A stretch of DNA of 64,000 bases, from NCBI RefSeq assembly GCF_003555545.1, contig NZ_CP032157.1, positions 376,546 through 440,545 on the forward strand. Direction: 5' to 3'. Positions 53,801 through 62,188 of this stretch are shown here, in pieces. Every line of letters begins with the position of its first letter. Within the stretch, counting starts at the first letter, position 1. The DNA comes from Paraflavitalea soli (GTDB taxonomy: Bacteria; Bacteroidota; Bacteroidia; Chitinophagales; Chitinophagaceae). The position numbers and the translations under genes were made by a program. The notes below the pieces were generated by a model that worked only from the letters and a program-made list of their open reading frames with translations, was not told the origin of the DNA and searched no databases.

Positions 53801-53982
53801 GTTCCGCCAGGCTATATGTGAGCGGACAGAACCTGCTCACGTTTACGAAATATACCGGCCTCGACCCTGAAATAGCTACCAGCGCCAATGCTGCAGGTGA
53901 AGGCGCCAAAGCGGCTGGTATCGATTGGGGTACCTATCCTTCCTCAAGGATACTCACAGTAGGGATCAATGTTAATTTCTAA
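50890..53982 (+). CDS. SusC/RagA-family TonB-dependent receptor
   Basis: 1,030 residues. The signal peptide ends ATAQ near residue 32. A carboxypeptidase-regulatory domain follows (~34-110, [23 protein letters not shown]), then the SusC signature [22 protein letters not shown] and the plug domain ([51 protein letters not shown]). The rest is the 22-stranded barrel ending in a terminal Phe (VGINVNF), as needed for barrel insertion. It imports oligosaccharides through the outer membrane with TonB energy, together with the SusD lid protein encoded 18 bases downstream. Confidence 0.96.
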   Translation: [1030 protein letters not shown]

Positions 53983-54000
53983 CGGTTAAATCATTTTGCT

Positions 54001-55512
54001 ATGCGCAATAAAATAAATTATAGCATACTACTTTCCGCGGCCTTGCTGGCAGCCACCGGTTGCAGCAAGATCCTGGACCAGGATATACAGGGCAGTTATA
54101 CGCCGGGCAATTATTTTACATCCGATCAAAATGCCCTGCTGGCTGTCAACGCCGCTTACCGGCCCCTTACTTTCAATGCAGGCGCCAACAATGCCATCTG
54201 GGTATTGGGCGACGTAGCTTCTGATGATGCCATCAAAGGAGGCAATGAAGGCGATCAGGCTGATTTCGATGCCGTGGATAAGTTCAATATCCTCACCACC
54301 AATTCGGCAGTGGAAGCTGTATGGAAAAATTATTATAATGGGGTATATCTCTGCAATGTAGTATTGGATGGGGTAACAGCCGACAACAAAGCGGTGAGCG
54401 ATGCCACCCGCAAATCGGTGGTGGCCCAGGCAAAATTCCTGCGTGCTTATTATTATTTCATCCTCACCAATGCCTATGGTAAGATACCCCTGCACCTGAA
54501 AGTGGAAACAGCCGTAGAAGCACAAACACCAGCCAAAAGCCAGGACAGTATTTATGCACAGATAGAAAAAGATATCCAGGATGCCATGCCCGACCTGCCC
54601 TTACCCGGACAGGAAGAATTTGGCAGGGTAACACAGGGCGCTGCCCAGGCCCTGCTGGCCAAGACCTATCTTTTTCATACCTCCCTGGCCAATCATTACC
54701 AATTAGCCGCACAAACAGTGGCCAAAGTAGAAGCACTGGGATACAAGCTTACCAATAAGTACTACGATAATTTCAGTGCAGCCACCAAACAGAATACCGA
54801 AGCCATTTTATCGGTGAACCATATTGCCGGTACACTGGGGCTGGGCAATGAGCTCAATGCGTGGTTTGCTCCCCGCTCACTCAATGGTTATGGGTTCTTT
54901 TATCCCACCCAGAGCCTGGTGGATAATTATGAAAAGGCTACGGGTGGAGAGGTCGACCCCCGGCTGGATTATACGTTAGCCAGAAGCGGTCACCCGTATT
55001 TTGAAACACCTTTCGATGCCTCCTGGACCACCACCGGGTACATCACCAAAAAGATGGTGCAGCCTTTATCCGAAGTAGGTACCAGTATTAAGAACGTAGG
55101 TACTGTCAACTATGAAGCCTTGCGCCTGGCCGATATATTACTCGTAAAAGCAGAAGCACTCAACGAAAGCGGTCAAAGCGCTGCCGCCCTGGCGCCGCTC
55201 AACGCTGTACGCAAAAGAGCCCGTGAATCTTATCTGTATGATAATACCTTGCCTGGGTTTGGTACCGTACCCGCCGGATTGCTGCCTGATATTTCCACCA
55301 CCGATCAGGCCCAGCTACGTGATATCATTCGCAAAGAAAGAAGGTCCGAACTGGCCCTGGAGTTCCAGCGTTTCTTTGATGTGGTGCGGTACGGAAAGAC
55401 CTATGCCGAAGCAGCCCTGAAACCCGGTGCGCCTGCATTTAATTACGACAACAACAAATGGTTCCCGCTGCCCCAAAGTGAGCGCGATGCCAATCCAAAC
55501 CTGTTCAAATAA
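54001..55512 (+). CDS. SusD/RagB-family glycan-binding lipoprotein
   Basis: 503 residues. Lipoprotein signal ending ATGC (Cys21), followed by SKILDQDIQGSYTPGNYFTSDQNALLAVNAAYRPL, the typical SusD opening. TPR-like helices carry the core (VAQAKFLRAYYYFILTNAYGKIPL), and the C-terminal RDIIRKERRSELALEFQRFFDVVRYGK is the RagB/SusD end motif. It caps the SusC barrel and binds the glycan at the cell surface. Length is normal for the family. Confidence 0.96.
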   Translation: MRNKINYSILLSAALLAATGCSKILDQDIQGSYTPGNYFTSDQNALLAVNAAYRPLTFNAGANNAIWVLGDVASDDAIKGGNEGDQADFDAVDKFNILTTNSAVEAVWKNYYNGVYLCNVVLDGVTADNKAVSDATRKSVVAQAKFLRAYYYFILTNAYGKIPLHLKVETAVEAQTPAKSQDSIYAQIEKDIQDAMPDLPLPGQEEFGRVTQGAAQALLAKTYLFHTSLANHYQLAAQTVAKVEALGYKLTNKYYDNFSAATKQNTEAILSVNHIAGTLGLGNELNAWFAPRSLNGYGFFYPTQSLVDNYEKATGGEVDPRLDYTLARSGHPYFETPFDASWTTTGYITKKMVQPLSEVGTSIKNVGTVNYEALRLADILLVKAEALNESGQSAAALAPLNAVRKRARESYLYDNTLPGFGTVPAGLLPDISTTDQAQLRDIIRKERRSELALEFQRFFDVVRYGKTYAEAALKPGAPAFNYDNNKWFPLPQSERDANPNLFK

Positions 55513-55537
55513 TTGCTTCATGCCAAACAATAATATT

Positions 55538-56593
55538 ATGCACACCATAAAATGCTTTAGCCGCTTTTTACTGGCAGCATCCATCATAGGACTTGCTTCC
55601 TGCTCAAAGGATGATAATCCTGCGCCTGATTATAATTCCAATAAGACAAGGCTTAAACAGGTGATCGACAGCCTCACGGCTGTTTCCGGCAAGTCCGTGG
55701 AAGGTTCCAAACCCGGACAATATGTAATAGGCGCTAAAAAGGCCCTCGACTCCGTATTGTCCCTCGGCAACCAGGTATATACCGGCAGCTATACACAGCA
55801 GCAGGTAAACAACGCCGTGGGCAACCTCCTAGGAGCAGGGGAAACCTTCAGTACCAAATTGCTGCAGGAAGTATCCGTGGCCAACCTCATGGCCTTCTGG
55901 AAATTCAATGGCAATGCCAATGATTCATCCGGGCATGGTCACCATGGAGCCCTCATTACCGGCCTCACCGGCAGTTCGGCTACGGTGGCCAAAGACGGTG
56001 GTGTATTGCCGCAGGCCGTGGCCGACCGGTTTGGAAGAGCTGGCATGGCCTACGATTTCAACACCGGCGCTACCGTTGAAGTGCCTTATAGTGCAGAACT
56101 CAATCCGCAGAATCTTACCATCAGCTTATGGGTGAAGCGGCATACCACCAATCCCAGCAATTACCTGGTCTCTATCAATCGCTGGAATGGGTACAAGTTC
56201 CAGTTGCAGGGCAACAACTTCCCCTTCTTCACCTTCCAGGATTCGAACAATGGGTACCACGACGTGGACGCCAATCCCGGTACCGTGCCGCAGGATGTAT
56301 GGACACAGGTGGCTATCACCTATACCAATGGCAGTATGAAGTTTTATGTGAATGGCGACCTGGTAAAAACGGTAGCCGTTAATGGTACGCCCATTACCGT
56401 CAACCCGCCGGTGAATATGTCCATTGGCAATGAACTGCCAAAGAGTGCGTACAACCTCACCGATTCCAACAGCCCTAACTATTACTATGGAGAAAGCTTT
56501 TTGAACGGATCGCTCGATGATGTACGCATCTACAACACCGCGTTGAGTGCCGCCGAGATACTATCTATTTACACACAGGAAAAAACATTGTGA
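55538..56593 (+). CDS. LamG-domain surface lipoprotein (probable glycan-binding protein)
   Basis: 351 residues from the ATG at 55538, where a lipoprotein signal begins (LLAASIIGLASC, Cys22). An ATG at 55520 is also in frame. Residues ~30-115 are a helical DUF4972-like region (KQVIDSLTAVSGKSVEGSKPGQYVIGAKKALDSVL). From ~120 comes a LamG/concanavalin-like domain (LMAFWKFNGNANDSSGHGHHG, LTISLWVKRHT, VWTQVAITYTNGSMKFYVNGDLV, LDDVRIYNTALSAAEI). Placed right after SusD (25 bases), it is probably the SusE/F-like surface glycan-binding protein of the locus. LamG domains can also be enzymes, but no catalytic Glu pattern is seen. Confidence 0.88.
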   Translation: MHTIKCFSRFLLAASIIGLASCSKDDNPAPDYNSNKTRLKQVIDSLTAVSGKSVEGSKPGQYVIGAKKALDSVLSLGNQVYTGSYTQQQVNNAVGNLLGAGETFSTKLLQEVSVANLMAFWKFNGNANDSSGHGHHGALITGLTGSSATVAKDGGVLPQAVADRFGRAGMAYDFNTGATVEVPYSAELNPQNLTISLWVKRHTTNPSNYLVSINRWNGYKFQLQGNNFPFFTFQDSNNGYHDVDANPGTVPQDVWTQVAITYTNGSMKFYVNGDLVKTVAVNGTPITVNPPVNMSIGNELPKSAYNLTDSNSPNYYYGESFLNGSLDDVRIYNTALSAAEILSIYTQEKTL

Positions 56594-56598
56594 TGTTG

Positions 56599-56731
56599 TC
56601 AGCCTGAGCCTGTCGAAGGCTCCCTGTCACGTTGAGTCTGGCGAAACGGACTAAACGAATCTAAAGGAGCCTGTCGGAGGCGCCTAAGGGGTGGGTCGCC
56701 CTCAAAGGGCGGCTCACCCTGATAAACCGTA
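56599..56731 (+). repeat. Mosaic interspersed repeat with hairpin
   Basis: Contains AGCCTGTCGAAGGCT (56618-56631 region), AGGAGCCTGTCGGAGGCGCCTAAGGG, and the hairpin GGGTGGGTCGCCCT (56689-56702) with AGGGCGGCTCACCC (56706-56719), 12 of 14 positions matching. The same modules in the same order occur at 63457-63545. It lies between the LamG and GH130 genes and may cut the operon or act as a 3' end. Confidence 0.7.
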
Positions 56732-56808
56732 TTCAAAACATTGCCCTCAATGAAAACTGCGCAGGCCGGTATGCAACACACGCCTACGCTTCTCTAAAAG
56801 ATTATGTA

Positions 56809-57876
56809 ATGAAAGACATAGCAAAGCGTTTTCCCGGAAATCCCCTCCTGACTCCTGCCAGCCTTCAGCCGAGCATAGAAGGATTGGAAATAGCCTGTTT
56901 ACTAAATCCCGGCGTATTCCAATACGAGGGTAAAACCTGGTTGCTGATCAGGGTGGCCGAAAGACCAACACAAAAAGAAGGGATCATATCCTTTCCCGTA
57001 CTCACCGATACAGGAGGCATCTCCATCATGGAAATACCTACCAACGATCCGGAACTGGATGCGGCCGATCCGCGCGTCATCAACTACAAAGGATTGGATT
57101 ACCTCACTACCTTGTCCCACCTGCGCCTGGTATGCAGTGAGGATGGCATACATTTCTATGAGCCCGAAGGTTGTCCAAAACTCACCGGCGAAGGTATCCT
57201 GCAAACCTTTGGTATTGAAGATTGCCGCGTTACCTGGCTGGAAAATAAATACTACCTCACCTTTACAGCCGTATCACCCAATGGCGTAGGCGTGGGCCTG
57301 CGCACCACTACCAACTGGCAGGAGTTTCAATCCCACGGTATGATGTTGCCGCCGCACAACAAGGATTGCACCCTCTTCGAAGAAAAGATCGATGGTAAAT
57401 ATTATGCCTTACACCGTCCCAGCAGCGTGGACATAGGCGGCAATTTTATTTGGCTGGCCTCTTCGCCCGATGGTATCCACTGGGGCGATCACCGCTGCCT
57501 GCTCACCACCCGTAAGAACAGCTGGGACAGTAAACGGATAGGAGCGGGCGCTGCACCCATCAAAACACCCCAGGGCTGGCTGGAGATCTACCATGGCGCC
57601 AATGAAGCCCATCAATATTGCCTGGGTGTCTTTTTGATGGACCTCCACGATCCTTCCAAAGTGATTGCCCGCTCGGAGGAGCCCATCATGGTCCCTTCTG
57701 CTGCCTATGAACTTACCGGCTTCTTTGGTAATGTAGTATTTACCAACGGCCATATCGTGCAGCCCGATGGCGACACCATCACCGTATACTACGGCGCATC
57801 AGATGAAGTAGTGTGCGCAGCTGATCTTTCATTGGCAGCAATGCTATCATCTTTAAAATTCGACCATGCTCAATAA
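56809..57876 (+). CDS. GH130 glycosidase/phosphorylase
   Basis: 355 residues, no signal peptide, so probably cytoplasmic. GH130 propeller features: NPLLTPASL near the start, LLNPGVFQYEGKTWLLIRVAER (NPG and RVAE motifs), GIEDCRVTWLENKYYLTFTAVS (the usual GIEDPR is GIEDCR), DCTLFEEKIDGKYYALHRP, and SWDSKRIGAGAAPIKTPQGWLEIYHGA. Members phosphorolyse or hydrolyse beta-linked mannosides, including beta-1,2- and beta-1,4-mannosyl linkages. An HxDY-type site is not needed. Phosphorylase versus hydrolase activity cannot be decided by eye. It overlaps the MFS gene by 11 bases, so enzyme and importer are co-translated. This suggests mannose-containing oligosaccharides enter the cytoplasm and are split there. 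Confidence 0.9.
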   Translation: MKDIAKRFPGNPLLTPASLQPSIEGLEIACLLNPGVFQYEGKTWLLIRVAERPTQKEGIISFPVLTDTGGISIMEIPTNDPELDAADPRVINYKGLDYLTTLSHLRLVCSEDGIHFYEPEGCPKLTGEGILQTFGIEDCRVTWLENKYYLTFTAVSPNGVGVGLRTTTNWQEFQSHGMMLPPHNKDCTLFEEKIDGKYYALHRPSSVDIGGNFIWLASSPDGIHWGDHRCLLTTRKNSWDSKRIGAGAAPIKTPQGWLEIYHGANEAHQYCLGVFLMDLHDPSKVIARSEEPIMVPSAAYELTGFFGNVVFTNGHIVQPDGDTITVYYGASDEVVCAADLSLAAMLSSLKFDHAQ

Positions 57877-59152
57877 GTTGAAGCAGGAGGTAAGGCACTT
57901 CAATGCCCAGCCCCATAACTTCCGCATCCTGACACTTACCAACCTGGTGTATGCCCTCGTATTGCCGGTGATAGATATTTTTGTAGCCGCCTATGTGATG
58001 CGCAATTCCAATGACCCCACCAAGGTGGTCATCTACCAGCTCACCATCTACACAGGCATACCCCTCACCTTTTTGCTCAACGGGTGGCTGCTGAAGCATG
58101 TCAATATCCGCAAGCTCTATTCTGCCGGTATGATGCTGAGCGGCGTATCAATGATCATTATGATGTCGTTGAAAACCCTCGACCTGGTAGGCATTGGTAT
58201 AGCAGGTATCACCATGGGTTTGTCATTCGGTTTCTATTGGGCCAACCGCGATTACCTCGCCCTGGCCATTACCAACGACGGGAACCGCAACTATTATTAC
58301 GGTCTCGAAACCTTTTTCTATACCATTATCGCCGTAATCGTGCCCGTAGGTATCGGCTGGTTCATTGAATGGAAGGGTGGTAGCGGGCAGGCCCATACCG
58401 CCTATGTGATCATCACAGCCATCGTATTTGCCATTACCGTCTGTGCATCCATTGTTTGCTTCCGGGGCACCTTCACCAATCCCGGGCAGAAGAAGTATAT
58501 ATTCTTCAAGTTCCATCCCCTATGGTACAGGCTATTATCACTGGCCATGCTCAAAGGCCTGGCCCAGGGTTTCCTGGTCACAGCGCCGGCCATGCTCATC
58601 ATGCTGCTGCTGGGTAAGGAAGGCGCCCTGGGCTCTGCTCAATCCGTTGGCGCCATCATTGCTGCTGTGATCATGTATATTCTCGGCAGGCTCACCAAAC
58701 CTTCCGATCGGATAAAGATCTTCGCCGTGGGATTAAGTTTGTTTGCCCTCGGGGCCATCCTCAATGGGGTGCTGTTCAACCAGGCGGGCGTGGTGTTATT
58801 TATCCTTCTGCTGCTCATCGCCAAACCACTGCTCGACCTGGCCTATTTCCCCATCCAGTTCAGGGTCATTGAGATCGTGGCGGCAATTGAAAAACGCACG
58901 GAGTATGCTTATATCCTCAATCACGAAGCGGGACTGTATGTAGGCAGGTTTATCGGGGCCGGCACTTTTCTGTTGCTGGCATACGGCATTTCTACCGAAA
59001 TTGCCCTGCGGTATGCCGTGGTCATCATTGCTCTGTTGCAGTTATGTTCCATATGGGTAGCAAAGAAGATCATCGCTAAGGGAAAAGTGTTGTCGCCCGA
59101 TGCGCCGTCCAGTGAAGAAATAAAAGGTAAAGTGTCGGAAGTGATGATATAG
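57866..59152 (+). CDS. MFS transporter
   Basis: 428 residues with about 12 membrane helices (for example IVMILTLTNLVYALVLPVIDIFVAAYVM-like first helix, GIAGITMGLSFGFYWANRDY, AMLKGLAQGFLVTAPAMLIMLLLG). The start ATG at 57866 lies inside the GH130 gene (11-base overlap). It probably carries the oligosaccharide released in the periplasm across the inner membrane to the GH130 enzyme. Direction and substrate are inferred from the coupling only. Confidence 0.88.
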   Translation: MLNKLKQEVRHFNAQPHNFRILTLTNLVYALVLPVIDIFVAAYVMRNSNDPTKVVIYQLTIYTGIPLTFLLNGWLLKHVNIRKLYSAGMMLSGVSMIIMMSLKTLDLVGIGIAGITMGLSFGFYWANRDYLALAITNDGNRNYYYGLETFFYTIIAVIVPVGIGWFIEWKGGSGQAHTAYVIITAIVFAITVCASIVCFRGTFTNPGQKKYIFFKFHPLWYRLLSLAMLKGLAQGFLVTAPAMLIMLLLGKEGALGSAQSVGAIIAAVIMYILGRLTKPSDRIKIFAVGLSLFALGAILNGVLFNQAGVVLFILLLLIAKPLLDLAYFPIQFRVIEIVAAIEKRTEYAYILNHEAGLYVGRFIGAGTFLLLAYGISTEIALRYAVVIIALLQLCSIWVAKKIIAKGKVLSPDAPSSEEIKGKVSEVMI

Positions 59153-59159
59153 GAGAATA

Positions 59160-59196
59160 CAGCTAATACCTAACGCCTAAAAGCTAACACCTAACA
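59160..59196 (+). repeat. TAACACCTAAC-type intergenic repeat
   Basis: GCTAATACCTAACGCC followed by TAAAAGCTAACACCTAAC: repeated CTAAcrCCTAA words of the same type as 42898-42970 (there read in the opposite sense). It fills the gap between the MFS gene and the next secreted protein gene. Confidence 0.5.
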
Positions 59197-59199
59197 GAC

Positions 59200-60909
59200 A
59201 TGATCATGAAACGTTTTTCAGTCAGTATATTATTCTCCATAGGTACGCTGGTCGTCAATGCCCAGGTGCCACAACGTTCCTTGTCCCGCATAGACCAGAT
59301 GGCCGATATACCGGCGCCATTGCAGATCATCGATTACAAAGCCCTGGCCCATAAGTTCGACAAAACAGTGTACGACTTCAATGCCAAGGGAGCCTTCTGG
59401 CCCCTGGTATGGATGGACAGCAGCAATAAGAATTTCGCCCAACCTGTGATGGGCATGTATACCGCCATTGGCGATGTGCGCCAGGGCCCGCAGCACAACA
59501 AAGGCATGTTTCATGAAGCCCTGGCCAATATGGGCGCTGTGCTGGGTGCAACCCTTACGGGTATCGATAAATCGAAACAAGGCCACTACAACTATGTGGC
59601 CATGCTGAAGAATTATTTCAATCGCGAGACCGGCTGGAATATCATGATGAACAATACGGCTCCCGAAGTAGCCCTGCTGGGCGGTGGTTATGGGCGCGAT
59701 TGGTGGTATGATGTATACCCCAATGTACTGTTCTATGCTATTTATGAACAGTACCCCGATGAGCCTGGCTTTACGGAGATCGCCAGGACCATTGCTGATA
59801 AGTTTTATGCGGCCGATTCCATCCTGAATGGCAACTACGATTGGTCCTATTTCGATTATGGTGCCATGCAGCCAAAAAAGAACCAGATCTGTGCACAGCC
59901 CGACGCAGCAGCCGGTCATGCCTGGGTATTGTACGCCGCGTATAAAAAGTTTGGCGCCCCCCGCTATTTAAAGGGAGCCCTCAGTGCTTTGACTGCCCTG
60001 CAGGCACAGCCAAAGAATCCTACGTATGAACTGCTCATGCCTTTTGGCGCTTACCTCGCCGCCCGCATCAATGCCGAGCAGCGTAAGCAATATGATGTAC
60101 ATAAAATGTTGGGCTGGAGTTTTGATGGTACTGCCATTTGCCGCGAAGGTTGGGGTGTGCTGGCAGGTAAGTGGAATGGTTTCGATATCTCAGGTATTGT
60201 AGGTAGTACCGTAGATCATGGTGGCTATGGTTTTCTCATGAATACCTATGACGCTGCCTGGCCCCTGGTACCCCTGGTACGCTACGACAAGTCCTATGCC
60301 AATGCCATTGGCAAGTGGATGCTCAATGCAGCCAATGCCGCCCGTTTCTTCTATCCCCAATACATGCCCGCTGAGCACCAGACCCTGCCGCAAAAGGCAG
60401 CCGTTACCAAAGGCGTTATTGGTTATGAGGGCATCATCAAACAGTCGGGTTACGGGCAATTCAAACACCTCAGAGCGCCTGTGGCACAGGGCGACGGTCC
60501 CTTGTGGGTGGCCAATGAGAATCCTCCTGAGTCACAATTCAGTGTATATGGCAGCGGCCATGTGGGCATCTTCGGGAGTATTATCCGCAGCACCAACGTA
60601 AAGGGTATCCTGCAGCTCGACCTGCTGGCCACCGACTTCTATCATGATAAAGCCTATCCCACTTATCTGTACTACAACCCTTACACTACAGCAAAGACCA
60701 TCAGTGTGCCGGTTAAAAAAGGTGCCCGCACCGATCTTTACAATACCATCACCGGAAAGTTTATTGCACGCAATATTGCTGGTAATACATCTGTTACCAT
60801 TCCGGCCCGCTCGGCCGTCCTCCTGGTGCATACACCAGCCGGTGGTAAAGAAACACGCAATGGTAAACAGCTACTGGTTGATGGAGTAGTGGTAGATTAT
60901 GGACAGTAA
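59200..60909 (+). CDS. Secreted protein of unrecognised family in the PUL (candidate new glycan-active enzyme)
   Basis: 569 residues (ATG 59200, or ATG 59206), signal peptide ending VNAQ near 22. The middle (~95-400) has the helix pattern of an (alpha/alpha)6 toroid, with Trp/Tyr/Asp/Glu-rich loops such as GGGYGRDWWYDVYPN, NYDWSYFDYGAMQP, GWSFDGTAICREGWGVLAGKWNG and STVDHGGYGFLMNTYDAAWPLVPL. The C-terminal ~110 residues look like a beta-sandwich (VPVKKGARTDLYNTITGKFIARNIAGNTSVTIPARSAVLLVH), as in many glycosidases and lyases. I do not recognise a CAZy family. Last gene of the locus, 47 bases after the transporter, so it is likely the periplasmic or surface enzyme acting before import. Confidence 0.7.
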   Translation: MIMKRFSVSILFSIGTLVVNAQVPQRSLSRIDQMADIPAPLQIIDYKALAHKFDKTVYDFNAKGAFWPLVWMDSSNKNFAQPVMGMYTAIGDVRQGPQHNKGMFHEALANMGAVLGATLTGIDKSKQGHYNYVAMLKNYFNRETGWNIMMNNTAPEVALLGGGYGRDWWYDVYPNVLFYAIYEQYPDEPGFTEIARTIADKFYAADSILNGNYDWSYFDYGAMQPKKNQICAQPDAAAGHAWVLYAAYKKFGAPRYLKGALSALTALQAQPKNPTYELLMPFGAYLAARINAEQRKQYDVHKMLGWSFDGTAICREGWGVLAGKWNGFDISGIVGSTVDHGGYGFLMNTYDAAWPLVPLVRYDKSYANAIGKWMLNAANAARFFYPQYMPAEHQTLPQKAAVTKGVIGYEGIIKQSGYGQFKHLRAPVAQGDGPLWVANENPPESQFSVYGSGHVGIFGSIIRSTNVKGILQLDLLATDFYHDKAYPTYLYYNPYTTAKTISVPVKKGARTDLYNTITGKFIARNIAGNTSVTIPARSAVLLVHTPAGGKETRNGKQLLVDGVVVDYGQ

Positions 60910-60945
60910 AGGATTGTAACAGAGGCGGAAGATCAGTCGGCTTTT

Positions 60946-61524
60946 TTATACATCATCCAATCCCTTTCCCTTCAGTATTTGCGGTATACTTTTTTCAACC
61001 CTCGATTCGCGGGTCTTGGATTGTTTGGCAGAAGAAAAATGAAGCAGGTAGCCTTTTTGCCGGCCCGGCGTTAACGCCTCGAATGCTTTTTTCAGCGCAG
61101 GCCGCTTATCTAATTGTTTTTGGAACTCTTCAGCGACAATGAAATCAGCGGTCTTTTTTAGTTTCACTTTGAGACCAGCTTTCTCTACTTCGATAGCTTC
61201 GTAGATATAGGCTTTTAGGATGGCCTTTTGTGCTACGATTTCTTTGACATGCGTGAACCGCATCTGGCGGGCCGCCTGCACATTCTTCGATTGCTGGACC
61301 AGTATGCCGTTGGGATCAGCCAGCAAGGCGCCTTTGAAGAACAATACCGCACAGTATTCTTTAAATACATGCAGCAGCACAATATTGCTGTTCTCATACG
61401 TGTAACAAGGCGTACCCCATTTCAATTCTTCATTCAGGCCGCAGCTAAGAACGATCGTTCTCAATTGCTCCAGTTCCTTCTGCCAGTTGCCTTTACCGAA
61501 GTAGAAATCAACCTTTGGGTTCAT
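60946..61524 (-). CDS. YdeI/OmpD-associated family protein (DUF1801-like)
   Basis: 192 residues, soluble. Residues ~8-115 are a DUF1801-like (SufE/iron-chaperone-like fold) domain: LRTIVLSCGLNEELKWGTPCYTYENSNIVLLHVFKEYCAVLFFKGALL. From ~130 the YdeI C-terminal helices follow, with the signature LTPGRQKGYLLHFSSAKQSKTRESRVEKSIPQILKGKG. The family is called bacteriocin-protection protein in E. coli, but a biochemical role is not established. Last gene of the ArsR-led operon, 32 bases after DUF4256. Confidence 0.9.
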   Translation of the reverse strand: MNPKVDFYFGKGNWQKELEQLRTIVLSCGLNEELKWGTPCYTYENSNIVLLHVFKEYCAVLFFKGALLADPNGILVQQSKNVQAARQMRFTHVKEIVAQKAILKAYIYEAIEVEKAGLKVKLKKTADFIVAEEFQKQLDKRPALKKAFEALTPGRQKGYLLHFSSAKQSKTRESRVEKSIPQILKGKGLDDV

Positions 61525-61556
61525 ACTGATCTTTTAATAGTGAATGATTGCAAAAC

Positions 61557-62132
61557 TTATACCCTTAATGAGCCACGGAAACCCCGGGCTGCATAATAAG
61601 ATTCCGCACCATTGTGATACAGGAAGACCTGGTCATAACGACGATCACAAAAGAGCGCACCACCAAGTTTTCTGACCGCAGCCGGTGTTTGTACCCAGCT
61701 CGAGGTCTTCAGATCGAAATGGCCCAACTGCTGCAACTGCCGGTATTCTTCTTCTGATAAGAGCTCAATACCCATCCCGGCAGCCATTTCCATAGCACTG
61801 TTGGCCGGTTTGTGTTCTTTCCTCGATGCCAGCGCATCCCCATCAAAACAGAGGCTTCTGCGTCCCTTGGGGCTTTCTGCCGAGCAGTCATAAAAAATGT
61901 ATTCGTCTTTCTTTTTATCGTAACCCACCACATCCGGTTCACCGCCCGTTGTTTCCATATCATCGAGTATCCACAGTTTCTCTGCATTGCCTTCCAGCTT
62001 TGCCTCTACCTGGGCCCATTCAATGCCCTTATGCCGTTGCTTGTTTTTCTCAAACCGGGCCTTCAGTATTTTCAATAGTTCTTTTGCCTGGTCGGCTGAC
62101 AACTTCTTTTTAGCGCTTTTTGTGTTGCTCAT
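61557..62132 (-). CDS. DUF4256 family protein
   Basis: 191 residues, soluble. Family marks are LDDMETTGGEPDVVGYDKKKDEYIFYDCSAESPKGRRSLCFD, MAAGMGIELLSEEEYRQLQQLGHFDLKTSSWVQTP and FCDRRYDQVFLYHNGAESYYAARGFRG. The pattern runs full-length. No enzymatic function is known for DUF4256; the gene is often found beside ArsR/SRPBCC/YdeI genes as here. 56 bases separate it from the DoxX gene. Confidence 0.9.
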   Translation of the reverse strand: MSNTKSAKKKLSADQAKELLKILKARFEKNKQRHKGIEWAQVEAKLEGNAEKLWILDDMETTGGEPDVVGYDKKKDEYIFYDCSAESPKGRRSLCFDGDALASRKEHKPANSAMEMAAGMGIELLSEEEYRQLQQLGHFDLKTSSWVQTPAAVRKLGGALFCDRRYDQVFLYHNGAESYYAARGFRGSLRV

Positions 62133-62188
62133 ATGGATAGATTATCATTACTTAAATATACATCAACCCTGGCGGTCAGGCCAGTCAT

